Shown here in pieces: positions 46,774 through 55,996 of a DNA stretch of 64,000 bases; position 1 is the stretch's first letter, and the number at the start of each line of letters is the position of its first letter. A program made the translations under genes and the position numbers. Under the pieces are notes generated by a model that saw only the letters and a list, made by a program, of their open reading frames with translations, was not told the DNA's origin and made no database searches. The stretch is from Eubacteriaceae bacterium (GTDB lineage: Bacteria > Bacillota > Clostridia > Eubacteriales > Eubacteriaceae): positions 113,140 through 177,139 of the forward strand of contig JASGLP010000001.1 in NCBI GenBank assembly GCA_030156895.1, given 5' to 3'.

Positions 46774-46800
46774 AATAAAAAGAGGGAGGAGATCCTCCCT
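46774..46800 (-). terminator. Intrinsic terminator between nifK and nifE
   Basis: On the minus strand AGGGAGGA pairs with TCCTCCCT across two bases, followed by CTTTTTATT. It lies 27 bp before the nifE start, in the middle of the operon. Confidence 0.78.
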
Positions 46801-46810
46801 GAGGGTGATT

Positions 46811-46866
46811 GCCGGAAAATATGAGATCAATTAGGAATAAAAGAAACTTGAAGGGGATTTTCCGGC
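46811..46866. repeat. Inverted repeat in the nifK-nifE gap
   Basis: GCCGGAAAAT (46811-46820) and ATTTTCCGGC (46857-46866) are exact complements separated by 36 bp. As RNA they would form a stem just before the terminator at 46774, possibly an RNase or 3'-end stabilising structure for nifHDK mRNA. Confidence 0.6.
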
Positions 46867-46901
46867 ATTAGAGTTGAGCATTTTTGTTTTAATTCAGCAG
46901 C

Positions 46902-48272
46902 TTACATGACGACTTCAAAATCTTCATCAGCACAGTCACGATCCATTCGGTCCATGATGGCGGTCAGAATGAGTTCAACCAGTCGCATTGCGCCTTTGTA
47001 TCCGACAATTGGCATATAAGAGTGGACATAGCGGTCAAGGATTGGGAAACCGGCGCGTACTAATGGAATATCTTCAGCACGGGCAATGGCTTTTCCGTAG
47101 CTGCCACCAATCATTACATCGACAGGATCATTTTTAATCCACTGATGCATTTCAAAGAGGTCGGAGTTAGCTTTTACAGTCGAGCCTTCAATCCCGAATT
47201 TTTCGAGGATTGCATTGGCACGTTTTTCAAATAAAGAACCAGGTGTACCGGTAATCACATATTTTGGAACCATGCCAATTTCACAAGCCAGTTGAGTAAT
47301 ACCCAGGACTGTATCAGGATCGCCGTAAATGGCGCAAGTTTTGCCATTTGAATATTGGTTTGAATCCAGCATGATGTCCATCAGCTGTCCACGTTCTTCT
47401 TCAAGAGCATAAGGAACTTCAGTTTTTGAGAACTCATTCAATGCCATGATGTATTTATCGGTGTATTCCACACCAATTGGCAATGCTAGGGTTTCATATG
47501 GCACTTTGCATTTTTTTTCTAAAACATCAGCTGGCATGTCGCATGCAATTTCGCCCAGAGCCAGCGACATTTCGCAGTTACCTAAATCTTGAATTTCTTC
47601 AACAGTTGTGCCACCTTTTGGATACATTTCATAATGAGTAGTCATTGGGGCATCCATAACTCCACTGGTATCAGGAAGCATGGTATAATCAACACCCATC
47701 AGTTTGGCAATTCTTTTCATTTCACGCATGTCACCAGGATTAACAAAACCAGGAATTAGCGCCATTTTGCCATTTTTTTTGCCGGTATTTTCAGAAAGGT
47801 ATTTAATAAATCCGGCAATCATGTTAGAATAACCAGTGATATGTGAACCGACATAGCTTGGCGTATTTGTATGAACAACGTACTTGCCTTCGGGAATCTT
47901 GCTTTCATAATCGGTAATATAGGCATTTAAGTCATCACCGATGGTTTCGCTCAGGCAGGTGGTGTGAACCGCGATAATTTTTGGATCGTAGATGTCAAAG
48001 ATATTTCGCATTGCTGTTTTTAAGTTTGAACCACCGCCGAAAACTGAAGCACCTTCAGTGAATGAGCTTGATGCAGCGATTGCCGGATCTTTGAAATGTC
48101 TGGTTAAAAAGGTTCGATGGTATGAACAGCATCCTTGGGAACCATGACTGTGGGGCATACAGCCATAAACACCAAGGGCAGCATACATTGCGCCAACTGG
48201 TTGACATGTCTTCGCCGGATTGATGCGTAACGCAGAACGTTCGGCGACTTCTTTTGATGTATAATTTAACAT
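46902..48272 (-). CDS. nifK: Nitrogenase molybdenum-iron protein beta chain
   Basis: A 456-residue subunit with the short N-terminus of clostridial NifK. P-cluster ligands lie in NPAKTCQPVGAMYAALG, HGSQGCCSYH and TTCLSETIGDD. It pairs with NifD to form the dinitrogen-reducing tetramer. Its ATG overlaps the nifD stop by one base (TAATG), with GGAGG upstream, so the two are translationally coupled. Confidence 0.97.
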   Translation of the reverse strand: MLNYTSKEVAERSALRINPAKTCQPVGAMYAALGVYGCMPHSHGSQGCCSYHRTFLTRHFKDPAIAASSSFTEGASVFGGGSNLKTAMRNIFDIYDPKIIAVHTTCLSETIGDDLNAYITDYESKIPEGKYVVHTNTPSYVGSHITGYSNMIAGFIKYLSENTGKKNGKMALIPGFVNPGDMREMKRIAKLMGVDYTMLPDTSGVMDAPMTTHYEMYPKGGTTVEEIQDLGNCEMSLALGEIACDMPADVLEKKCKVPYETLALPIGVEYTDKYIMALNEFSKTEVPYALEEERGQLMDIMLDSNQYSNGKTCAIYGDPDTVLGITQLACEIGMVPKYVITGTPGSLFEKRANAILEKFGIEGSTVKANSDLFEMHQWIKNDPVDVMIGGSYGKAIARAEDIPLVRAGFPILDRYVHSYMPIVGYKGAMRLVELILTAIMDRMDRDCADEDFEVVM

Positions 48273-49870
48273 TATTCGTTACCTCCTAAGCTGCCGTTCA
48301 ATGTCGGTGTTTTTTTCCATGGAGCCGTCAGCATGTTCCAGGCAGGAATATGGGTGGCCATCGTTACATCGTTGGCAAAATTGAGTGCACCCTTGAATCC
48401 GGCATAGGGACCAGAGTAGTCATAAGAATGCAATTGTCGGGAAGGAACACCCATTCGTGTGATAACATATTTGTCTTTAATTCCTGAGAAGAAGATATCA
48501 ATGCCAAGTTCTTTGATGAATTGTTCAGTTTCAAAATGGTTGTAGTCATCGGTGATGACAGCGCCATCCATTATATCTTCCCACATTCCATTGTATTCTT
48601 CCATTGGAATTCCGTCAGCCCGCAGGGCCATCAGTTCTTCTTCAGTTAAACGTTCCTTGTAATAACTTTCGTCTTTTGCTACAGTAATACTTTCAATGTT
48701 TTTAGAATCAGCGTCTTGCTTGATAGTTGGAATAACTTCACGACCTTCATAATCGTCTCGATGAGCAAACTCATAACCGGCTAAAACCGTGTCCACACCT
48801 AAACTGTTTAACAGATTGATGTAGTGATGGCTTCGCGAACCGCCAACATAAATGGCTGCTTTTTTGCCTTTGAGTTTTTCTTGACAAGCTGCAATCCCTT
48901 GAGCAATGGATGCTTCTTCTTCGGCGATGACTTCTTCAGTGCGTTTAATCAGTTCAGGGTCATTAAAATATTTAGCCAGATCGCGGAGTGATTTTTTTGT
49001 TGTGTCAATTCCGATGAAATTTACTTTCATCCAGTCAGTACCATATTTTGTCTTCATCATTTCGGCAATGTAGTTAATGGAACGGTGACACTGAACCAGG
49101 TTTAAGTCGGCTGTATGGGCATTTTTTAGGGTTGCGTAAGAACCGTCACCAGTCATGATTGAGATGACATTGTAGCCGATTCGTTTTAACAGTCGTTCAA
49201 CTTCCCAGCCGTCACCACCGATATTGTACTCACCAAGCAGGTTGACTGAGTATTTAACAGGTGACGCATCTCCGGTTCCGATAACTTTTTTCATTAAACC
49301 GTTATTGGCAATATGATGGCCGCCAGACTGGCTAACCCCTTTGTAACCCTCGCAGCTAAATGCCATAACGGTAATCCCGTATTCTTTTTCCGCTTCTGAA
49401 GCAATCGCATGAATATCATCACCGATTAAGCCGACCGGACAGGTAGAGGCAATGGCAATACATTCGGGATCAAAAATTTCTACCGCTTCTTTTAGTGCCT
49501 GTCTGAGTTTTTTCTCACCACCGAAGACGATGTCGGTTTCCTGCATATCAGTTGATAGGCAGTATTCTAAGAAGGATTTGGTGCTTTCATCACCCTTTGC
49601 TTTGTTTCGACGCGTTCCCCAGCTGTAAAAACCACAACCGATGGGACCATGGGTAATGGTCAGGACATCCTTTAGCGGTCCGATAACTACCCCTTTAGCA
49701 CCAGCATAACAGCAACCACGGTTGGTCATAATACCTGGTACAGTTCGTGTATCAGCGGTGATGACATTGGGTTCGCCATCTTTAATTGTTATAACGTGTT
49801 CTTTTCGGTTTTTATATACTTTGGAGCTATATTTATCTAATACCTTATCTCTTGGATCCAATTCAATCAC
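48272..49870 (-). CDS. nifD: Nitrogenase molybdenum-iron protein alpha chain
   Basis: A 532-residue subunit carrying the iron-molybdenum cofactor. P-cluster cysteines are in NRGCCYAGAKG, HGPIGCGFYSW and ASTCPVGLIGDD. The cofactor cysteine is in LVQCHRSINYI and the cofactor histidine in QLHSYDYSGPYAGF. About 50 extra residues around 390-440 (TVAKDESYYKERLTEEELM) match the insertion known in Clostridium pasteurianum NifD. The frame opens at a GTG inside AGAGGTG; a TTG nine bases further (49861) is better spaced and may be the true start. Confidence 0.96.
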   Translation of the reverse strand: MIELDPRDKVLDKYSSKVYKNRKEHVITIKDGEPNVITADTRTVPGIMTNRGCCYAGAKGVVIGPLKDVLTITHGPIGCGFYSWGTRRNKAKGDESTKSFLEYCLSTDMQETDIVFGGEKKLRQALKEAVEIFDPECIAIASTCPVGLIGDDIHAIASEAEKEYGITVMAFSCEGYKGVSQSGGHHIANNGLMKKVIGTGDASPVKYSVNLLGEYNIGGDGWEVERLLKRIGYNVISIMTGDGSYATLKNAHTADLNLVQCHRSINYIAEMMKTKYGTDWMKVNFIGIDTTKKSLRDLAKYFNDPELIKRTEEVIAEEEASIAQGIAACQEKLKGKKAAIYVGGSRSHHYINLLNSLGVDTVLAGYEFAHRDDYEGREVIPTIKQDADSKNIESITVAKDESYYKERLTEEELMALRADGIPMEEYNGMWEDIMDGAVITDDYNHFETEQFIKELGIDIFFSGIKDKYVITRMGVPSRQLHSYDYSGPYAGFKGALNFANDVTMATHIPAWNMLTAPWKKTPTLNGSLGGNE

Positions 49871-49876
49871 CTCTTT

Positions 49877-50260
49877 CTAAAATGCGTCAGCATGTTGTTC
49901 ACCACTTCGCACTCGGATTGATTCATCGATCGGCAGAACGAAAATCTTGCCATCACCCGGGTTACCAGTCGTGTTTGCATCCATTATGATGGATACAACC
50001 TGATCCACATCGTTATCTTCAACAATCAGTGTAAAGAATCTTTTTGAGATGAGTCGACCTGATTCGGTTAAAGATTCACTAACATCTGATAAAGGCATTT
50101 CACCTGATGCGACGATGTCATTGACTAAGGATAAATCAATTGATTTTTTACCTCGACCAAGGACTTTTAAGCAGGTGAATGCGGGAAAACCTTCGGCAAC
50201 CAGGGCTTCTTTAGTCTGGTTAACCTTGTTTTGTCTAATAATAGCCATAACTTCTTTCAT
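49877..50260 (-). CDS. nifI2: PII-like nitrogenase regulator NifI2
   Basis: A 127-residue PII-family protein. It has the opening MKEVMAIIRQNKVNQTKEAL, a long T-loop without the usual uridylylated tyrosine pattern, and the ending GDGKIFVLPIDESIRVRSGE. In archaea and clostridia NifI1 and NifI2 form a complex that blocks nitrogenase when 2-oxoglutarate is low. The position between nifI1 and nifD is the usual one. It has GAGGAACCCT upstream. Confidence 0.93.
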   Translation of the reverse strand: MKEVMAIIRQNKVNQTKEALVAEGFPAFTCLKVLGRGKKSIDLSLVNDIVASGEMPLSDVSESLTESGRLISKRFFTLIVEDNDVDQVVSIIMDANTTGNPGDGKIFVLPIDESIRVRSGEQHADAF

Positions 50261-50282
50261 AGGGTTCCTCCTTCACAAGAAC

Positions 50283-50609
50283 TTATAGTCCAGCTTTTCC
50301 GGTACTGATTGTATAAGCCTCTTCAACTGGTGAAACAAAGATACGGCCGTCACCAAATGTTCCGTCTTCTCCGGTTTTGGCATTTTTAAGAATAACGCGA
50401 ACCAGATCATCTTTATCAGCATCTTCAATAATTGTTAAAAGCATTACTTTAGGAATTTCGTCGTAGTGAACTTCACCGACTTTGATTCCCTTTTGTTTAC
50501 CACGTCCGTATACATCCAGTTTTGTAACAGCTGGGAATCCAGCATCCAGCATTTCCGATAAAATAAGGCCAGCCTTTTCAGGTCGAATAATCGCTCTTAC
50601 CATTAACAT
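50283..50609 (-). CDS. nifI1: PII-like nitrogenase regulator NifI1
   Basis: A 108-residue PII-family protein directly behind nifH, the usual place of NifI1. Conserved parts are MVRAIIRPEKAGLILSEML, the T-loop with YGRGKQKG and the ending FGDGRIFVSPVEEAYTISTG. With NifI2 it gives quick post-translational switch-off of nitrogenase in response to ammonia. GGGAGTGGAAAT precedes the start. Confidence 0.93.
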   Translation of the reverse strand: MLMVRAIIRPEKAGLILSEMLDAGFPAVTKLDVYGRGKQKGIKVGEVHYDEIPKVMLLTIIEDADKDDLVRVILKNAKTGEDGTFGDGRIFVSPVEEAYTISTGKAGL

Positions 50610-50630
50610 ATTTCCACTCCCTTTCCTTAC

Positions 50631-51551
<921 letters not shown>

Positions 51552-51564
51552 CTAAGCCTATGAT

Positions 51565-51601
51565 ACAGTTGGCACTGGCAGCATTTTGAAGCGTCAACTG
51601 T
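51565..51601 (-). promoter_or_regulatory. nifH leader hairpin, third of four
   Basis: ACAGTTG (51565-51571) pairs with CAACTGT (51595-51601), enclosing 23 nt. It lies between the second motif-bearing hairpin and the attenuator. Confidence 0.5.
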
Positions 51602-51630
51602 ACAAGTTTTGGTCAAACGGTTTGTAAACG

Positions 51631-51674
51631 CAATGAAGTCTTGGAGTTTTAAAAAACGTCCAAGACTTCATTGT
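51631..51674 (-). promoter_or_regulatory. nifH leader hairpin, second of four
   Basis: A perfect 15-bp stem: CAATGAAGTCTTGGA and TCCAAGACTTCATTG around a 13-nt loop. Its 5' arm on the minus strand carries the second copy of the motif, GACAATGAAGTCTT (51662-51675). Confidence 0.75.
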
Positions 51675-51696
51675 CTTGCTGTGACTAAACAAAAGA

Positions 51697-51739
51697 TCTT
51701 AGCAAGCTCCAGGATGGGAGCTGACTAAGACCTCTTTGT
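51697..51739 (-). promoter_or_regulatory. nifH leader hairpin, first of four
   Basis: On the minus strand TCTTAGTCAGCTCC pairs with GGAGCTTGCTAAGA with a 2-nt internal mismatch, then TCTTTTGTTT. The first copy of the motif, ACAAAGAGGTCTT, ends inside its 5' arm (51727-51739). It could itself act as a weak terminator. Confidence 0.7.
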
Positions 51740-51777
51740 CGTTTGCCGATTCCGTATGTGTTTGTTTTCTTGGTCAT

Positions 51778-51806
51778 ATTATCCATGCTGGCAGGATAAA
51801 AGTCAA
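51778..51806 (-). promoter_or_regulatory. Sigma-A promoter of the nif operon
   Basis: TTGACT (51801-51806), a 17-bp spacer and GATAAT (51778-51783) on the minus strand. Transcription should start about 51770, leaving about 318 nt before nifH. Confidence 0.75.
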
Positions 51807-52000
51807 ATGCTATTCGCTGTAAACCCTTTTCAGAATCATCAGACGAATATTGTTTAAAGAAATAATGCGCCTGATGAGACCCAATGTACTAAGGATTTCT
51901 AAGACAAAAGTCCTGATTTTATGGGACTGAAATCTATTTCAGATTTTTAGATTGTATACATGATACAATAACTGAATAAAACTTAAAGATTTCTTAAAGG

Positions 52001-52960
52001 CTATCCGCAGTGACTGCAGCTGGAGCAGCTGGAACAGTCGCCGCAAGTGGATATTTGCGGGTCATCAACAATGACCGTTTTAAGAATATCTTTGGCAAAA
52101 AGTTTATAGGTCGTATCGTTTTGGCGAATGGTAATCTCCTCTGCATCAAAACGTATGATCAAGGGATTGGGAACAGTAACTTCGGGATTGATCATGGAAG
52201 GAATCATTAAAGCTTTAATCAGAACTTGTTCATCGGACAAAAGAGCCTGAATGCCTGAGTGAACAGTTTTTAGCGCCTGAATCGTGCCATCTTTGGCATA
52301 AACGACAGAGTTGCTATCGCAGTTGATGCCATGGGCGTTGGGGTCATAAGCCAGGATAATGCCAGCCGGAGTTGTCAGCGGTTCGGGAAGACCGGGTTCA
52401 AAACTGTTGAGACTCCCATCCTCATATAGGGAAAAACCAAAACGGCATTTTACCGGGCCATCAGGGCTCGTCAGTTCAATCATCTGTCCCGGCCAGATGG
52501 TCAGGCTTTTAAGGGGGCCAGATTCATAAAAGGCAAAAGCGATGATTTTTGCGGTAATCGTACCAACGGCCAGGTCAAGGGTATAGGGTGTGGTCAGCGC
52601 AGCTTCATCCTCCTCGCTCCAATAGCCATTAATTTGGCCATTTAAGGGAAAAAGACGATGCAGTTTACCGGATGGATAGAAACTTAAACGTTCAGCTGGA
52701 AAGCTCCCCAAAGCAGTATCAATAATCACTGAATCTTCAAGATTGATGGCTTTGATTTCGCCGTTTTCGTGAAATTCCAAATCGTAGCCATTTCGTTTTC
52801 TTAAATTATCTTCGCCATAGGAGGGGACCAGGTCGCCGAAATCGGTATGAAGGGTAACCGCTTCCTCAAACTTGCAGGCTTTGATCATGCCAGATTCATA
52901 GGTCGTTAAGTGTGTCAGGCCAGTTAGACTACCATAATTGGGGTGGGTGTAAGTGCTCAT
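52001..52960 (-). CDS. Repeat-containing protein with cysteine-rich tail, unknown function
   Basis: A 319-residue protein without a family I can name. It consists of short beta-type repeats in the style FHENGEIKAINLEDSV, FYPSGKLHRLFPLNG and LYEDGSLNSFEPG, like MORN-type repeats, over residues about 20-230. The last 16 residues contain five cysteines in CGDCSSCSSCSHCG, suited to binding a metal or iron-sulfur cluster. Its ATG overlaps the stop of the AnfO-like gene (ATGA), and it lies just upstream of the nif promoter, so a nitrogenase-related role is an inference from context. Confidence 0.75.
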   Translation of the reverse strand: MSTYTHPNYGSLTGLTHLTTYESGMIKACKFEEAVTLHTDFGDLVPSYGEDNLRKRNGYDLEFHENGEIKAINLEDSVIIDTALGSFPAERLSFYPSGKLHRLFPLNGQINGYWSEEDEAALTTPYTLDLAVGTITAKIIAFAFYESGPLKSLTIWPGQMIELTSPDGPVKCRFGFSLYEDGSLNSFEPGLPEPLTTPAGIILAYDPNAHGINCDSNSVVYAKDGTIQALKTVHSGIQALLSDEQVLIKALMIPSMINPEVTVPNPLIIRFDAEEITIRQNDTTYKLFAKDILKTVIVDDPQISTCGDCSSCSSCSHCG

Positions 52961-53598
52961 CGGTCGGCTCCTTTCTTTTCCACAATAACATGGGTCATTT
53001 TATTGGCATCTTCGACGATGGTAAAAGTCAGTCCCATCTGGGGGAAACGCTCCGTAAACCAGGGCGGAAAATGCTCGCAGATAACATCTAAAAGCAAAAA
53101 ATCGCCTTTTTCAAAGAATGGCATCAAGGCCATCTTTGAGGATATGTCTGGCCGATTTTTCTGTAGTTTGTCTAGGTCGATAAAAAAGCGGCCCGGTTGG
53201 TCAGTGGCAACTGGTGCGGTTGGCGCATCAGTATTTGCAAGCAGATCACTCTTTTGCGTTTCCAGCAGATCCATGCGGATGACATCTAACAGTTCCAGAT
53301 CAAAAGCGTCTGCTTCGCAGATGATAAAACCGGACTGATCAAAGATCTGATAAGGAATGCCCTTGAGGTCGCGGCTGATGATAACCCGACAGGGTTTTAA
53401 GCTTTCGGCAATGTCCTTTAATTGCTGTCTGAGCTGGGCGGGTGCCAGGGTCAGATTGGGTGTATAGGGAATGGTCTTTGAAAGCTCCCAGGAGTCTGCC
53501 AGGCTGTTATAAATCTTGATGGCTGATAAGGATGAAAAATCCGAAAGCGTATCATTTTCATCAAAAAACACGGCCATTAAACCAAAGTTTTTTTTCAT
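52957..53598 (-). CDS. AnfO-like nitrogenase accessory protein
   Basis: A 213-residue soluble protein. The N-terminal half (FGLMAVFFDENDTLSDF, CRVIISRDLKGIPYQIFDQSGF, ICEADAFDLELLD) resembles the AnfO family, known from iron-only nitrogenase clusters with unclear function. Here it precedes a molybdenum nif cluster, and no anf structural genes are visible. I chose ATG 53598 with AGGTGAAGAA upstream. It forms a two-gene operon with the Cys-tailed protein, coupled by a 4-bp overlap. Confidence 0.72.
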   Translation of the reverse strand: MKKNFGLMAVFFDENDTLSDFSSLSAIKIYNSLADSWELSKTIPYTPNLTLAPAQLRQQLKDIAESLKPCRVIISRDLKGIPYQIFDQSGFIICEADAFDLELLDVIRMDLLETQKSDLLANTDAPTAPVATDQPGRFFIDLDKLQKNRPDISSKMALMPFFEKGDFLLLDVICEHFPPWFTERFPQMGLTFTIVEDANKMTHVIVEKKGADR

Positions 53599-53803
53599 TT
53601 TCTTCACCTCGTTTTAAGTTTTCAAGACGAAAAGCAAAACCATTCATTCTGCTGCCAAAAATGAAATGCCAAACGTATTGGGTTTAAGAAGGGTTCTTAA
53701 ATTATGGTTAGTATAGCATAAAATGTTTGAAGAAAAGAACAATTAAGGAAAAAAACGATTGCAAAAAAAGAAGGACTGAAATTCAGTCCGCAGCATGTAG
53801 ACG

Positions 53804-53942
53804 AACCCCGCACCGACCAATTGGATTTCGCAGTCTGCGCGCGGATTCGTACAGTTGCCCAATTTGTAAGAAGTAATTTTCAATGTTTTCAAGCAACTGT
53901 TCGCCCCGAGGCAGACAGCTGAAAAGCCAATTGTCGGTGCTC
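53804..53942 (+). repeat. Foldback element copy F (full length)
   Basis: It begins GAACCCCGCACCGACCAATT and ends GCCAATTGTCGGTGCTC, with both inner arms. It lies beyond the 3' end of the TAG-interrupted gene. A palindrome GGACTGAAATTCAGTCC precedes it at 53773-53789; unlike other copies I see no matching one on the far side. The rest of the 53599-53976 gap shows nothing clear. Confidence 0.93.
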
Positions 53943-53976
53943 AGGTGCTAAGATTAACTTGTATTTACTCCAAAAC

Positions 53977-54468
53977 CTATCGTGAGCTGTCATCACTCTC
54001 TTCATCAAATTCCTGGGCCAGCTTTGCCTGCCGTTTTTTTGTCATGAGACCGAAGGCGGCAAGAAGGGCAAAAATTATCATGAACAAGAAGACAAATAAG
54101 ACGAGGGCGATCATGAAAAGGGCTAAAAGATCGTTCTTCAGGTAATCGTTATTAAAGTATGATGCGATGGTATAGACGACCGTAAAAATTGCGGAACCGG
54201 CCAGGCTGTAAAACAGATAAGTTTTAACAGTCGGTTTTGTATAGTAATCCCACTAACCTTTTTTATAGCAGCCGATCAGGGTGGCAACGGAGGCGATCAT
54301 AAAAATAAACCATTCAAAGGCCCATTCGATAAATGGCGCGCCCATAAAAGTTGCCTGAATAATAATAGCGCCTAAGAGCAGCCAGTAAACCACCCAGAAA
54401 GCCAAATGTTCAATTTTATATAACTCCATTTCCTGACGTTCATCAATTACCTTCTTAAATTTTTTCAT
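53977..54468 (-). CDS. DUF6773-like membrane protein with in-frame TAG
   Basis: Two parts in the same frame are joined by one TAG codon at 54253-54255. The first 71 residues (KKVIDERQEMELYKIEH, two helices, IGCYKKG) end at the TAG. Another 91 residues follow in frame (WDYYTKPTVK, then two helices with YFNNDYLKND between, ending EESDDSSR). Read through, it is a 163-residue protein with four membrane helices, matching my memory of DUF6773 proteins, where the CxxxG-x-WD junction is continuous. The TAG may encode pyrrolysine, be suppressed, or mark a fresh nonsense mutation. It overlaps the upstream regulator gene. Confidence 0.7.
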
Positions 54469-54667
54469 TGTCATTTTCCTCCCAGAATAAATCATTGAGT
54501 GTTTTGTCCAGCGCCCGGCAGATTGAAAGACAGAGCTGCAGGGAAGGATTGAATTTATTGGTTTCGATCATGCCGATGGTTTGTCGGGTCACGCCAACAA
54601 TCTGCGCCAAATCTTTCTGCGAATAGTCTTTTTGCACACGCGCTGCTTTCATTTTTAAGTTTTTCAT
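54455..54667 (-). CDS. Xre-type helix-turn-helix regulator
   Basis: A 70-residue DNA-binding protein with an Xre fold: YSQKDLAQIVGVTRQTIGMIE then PSLQLCLSICRALDKTLNDLFW. Small regulators like this commonly precede a membrane protein they act with, as here, where the downstream gene starts inside this one. I start at ATG 54667, although GGAGGG lies rather far (about 15 nt) upstream; a TTG at 54691 is the alternative. Confidence 0.82.
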   Translation of the reverse strand: MKNLKMKAARVQKDYSQKDLAQIVGVTRQTIGMIETNKFNPSLQLCLSICRALDKTLNDLFWEENDNEKI

Positions 54668-54882
54668 AACAGCACTGATTTCCCTCCTCAAATAAAACTT
54701 GATTTAAATAGATTGTAAGGTATAGAATGTAAAATGTCAAGTATATATTGCATAAAGAAATATAAAAAACACATTTCGACAGACTTGTTGCCTTGTTCGT
54801 ATTTTTCCAGGGGAGATACGGATGATGCTGGGTGAATTAAAAGTGAGACTATTTTCGATAACTCGGAAATACTTGTTGAAGA

Positions 54883-54930
54883 CCAAGTTGATTTTATTAG
54901 CTGAGTACTGATCATTGGCTTTTTAGTTAC
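54883..54930 (-). repeat. Degenerate foldback element copy I
   Basis: AAGTTGATTTTATTAGCTGA then GATCATTGGCTTTTTAG resembles the start of copy A (AAGTTAATTTTTACTAGCTG, CGACAATTGGC). The opposite arm is missing. It lies in the 54668-54990 gap, downstream of which the radical SAM gene ends; nothing else is clear in that gap. Confidence 0.45.
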
Positions 54931-54990
54931 TCCCAAAGGGGCAGCGCCTCTGCCTAGGGTGAACATCTGCTAAAAAATGTTGACAGTTAT

Positions 54991-55890
54991 TTATTTCTTT
55001 TCAGCATCAAAAAAAGAAATCTGGTGCTGGCACGTTTTTTTCTGGTAAGCTTCGATAATAGCGGGCATGGCGTAGAGAAGTCCCTGGCGTTGGCATTCCT
55101 GCTGAACCAGATTTTTCAAGGCCTTGGCATCTAGCGATCCACATGAGTATTGATTGCCATAATGGGTCAGATACTTTTCTTTAAGGCCTGGAAAGAGCCG
55201 GTCAAGCTGTTTAAAATAATAGAGACGCTGGCGGTCTCTTAGGGTTACCCCGAAGCCAGGATAAATAAAGGCGGCGCCGCTTTCTTTAGCCCGGCGGATA
55301 ATTGCTTTAATATTTGAAGGGGAATCGGTGATAAAAGGTAAAACTGGCATCAGCAGAATGCCGCAAAAGATATCATTGTCAGAAAGGGTTTTAATGGCTT
55401 CAAAACGTTGACTGGAAGGAGCCACACCGGGTTCGATTTTATTTGAAAGTTCATCGTCGGCAGCGGTAATGGTTATTTTAACCAGCATCGGCGAATGGTG
55501 GTTGATCGCCTTAAATAAATCCAGATCTCTGGTAACCAGCGGGCTTTTTGTGGCCAGTGCCAGGCCAAACTGATGGCGGTTGATTAAGGCAAGGGCCTGT
55601 CTGGTTAATTGGTACTTTTCTTCCTGAGGGTTGTAGGGATCGCTCATTGAGCCCAGACCGATGACACCGCTTTGTCGCTTGCGTTTTAGCGTATCCTCAA
55701 GCAGTGCGATTGCATTTTCCTTGCTGCAAACGGTGGGGAAATCGGTGATGCCGTAGCATTCACTGCGGCTGTCACAATAAATACAGCCATGGGAACAACC
55801 GCGATATAGATTCATGGTGTAGTCTGTTCCGAACCAGGCGGAATTTTTATTTTTTAATAAAATGCTTTTTGCAGGTATTGTTTTCATCAT
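54991..55890 (-). CDS. Radical SAM protein
   Basis: A 299-residue radical SAM enzyme of the SPL-like group. The iron-sulfur motif is CSHGCIYCDSRSECYG. GLGSMSDPYNPQEE and ALATKSPLVTRDLDLF follow, matching a group often annotated as SPL-family or Rv2578c-like radical SAM proteins of unknown substrate. GAGGTT precedes the start. It is not in an evident operon. Confidence 0.82.
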   Translation of the reverse strand: MMKTIPAKSILLKNKNSAWFGTDYTMNLYRGCSHGCIYCDSRSECYGITDFPTVCSKENAIALLEDTLKRKRQSGVIGLGSMSDPYNPQEEKYQLTRQALALINRHQFGLALATKSPLVTRDLDLFKAINHHSPMLVKITITAADDELSNKIEPGVAPSSQRFEAIKTLSDNDIFCGILLMPVLPFITDSPSNIKAIIRRAKESGAAFIYPGFGVTLRDRQRLYYFKQLDRLFPGLKEKYLTHYGNQYSCGSLDAKALKNLVQQECQRQGLLYAMPAIIEAYQKKTCQHQISFFDAEKK

Positions 55891-55938
55891 AACCTCGGAT
55901 TAAAAGAATAATCATGTAAAATGATTGCAGTATATTGA

Positions 55939-55964
55939 CAAACCCCGCACCGACCAATTGGATT
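55939..55964 (+). repeat. Foldback element copy G (left arm only)
   Basis: AAACCCCGCACCGACCAATT followed by GGATTT is an exact match to the left end of full copies, then the similarity stops. It lies at the 3' side of the pentapeptide-repeat gene. Confidence 0.8.
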
Positions 55965-55996
55965 TGTATTAGTCTGAAATAATCTAAAAGATTGAA

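Noticed and set aside
53945..54145. Plus-strand frame of 66 codons
   Set aside because: It is antisense to the second half of the TAG-interrupted membrane protein, and its basic, Ser/Arg-rich product is typical of a shadow frame.
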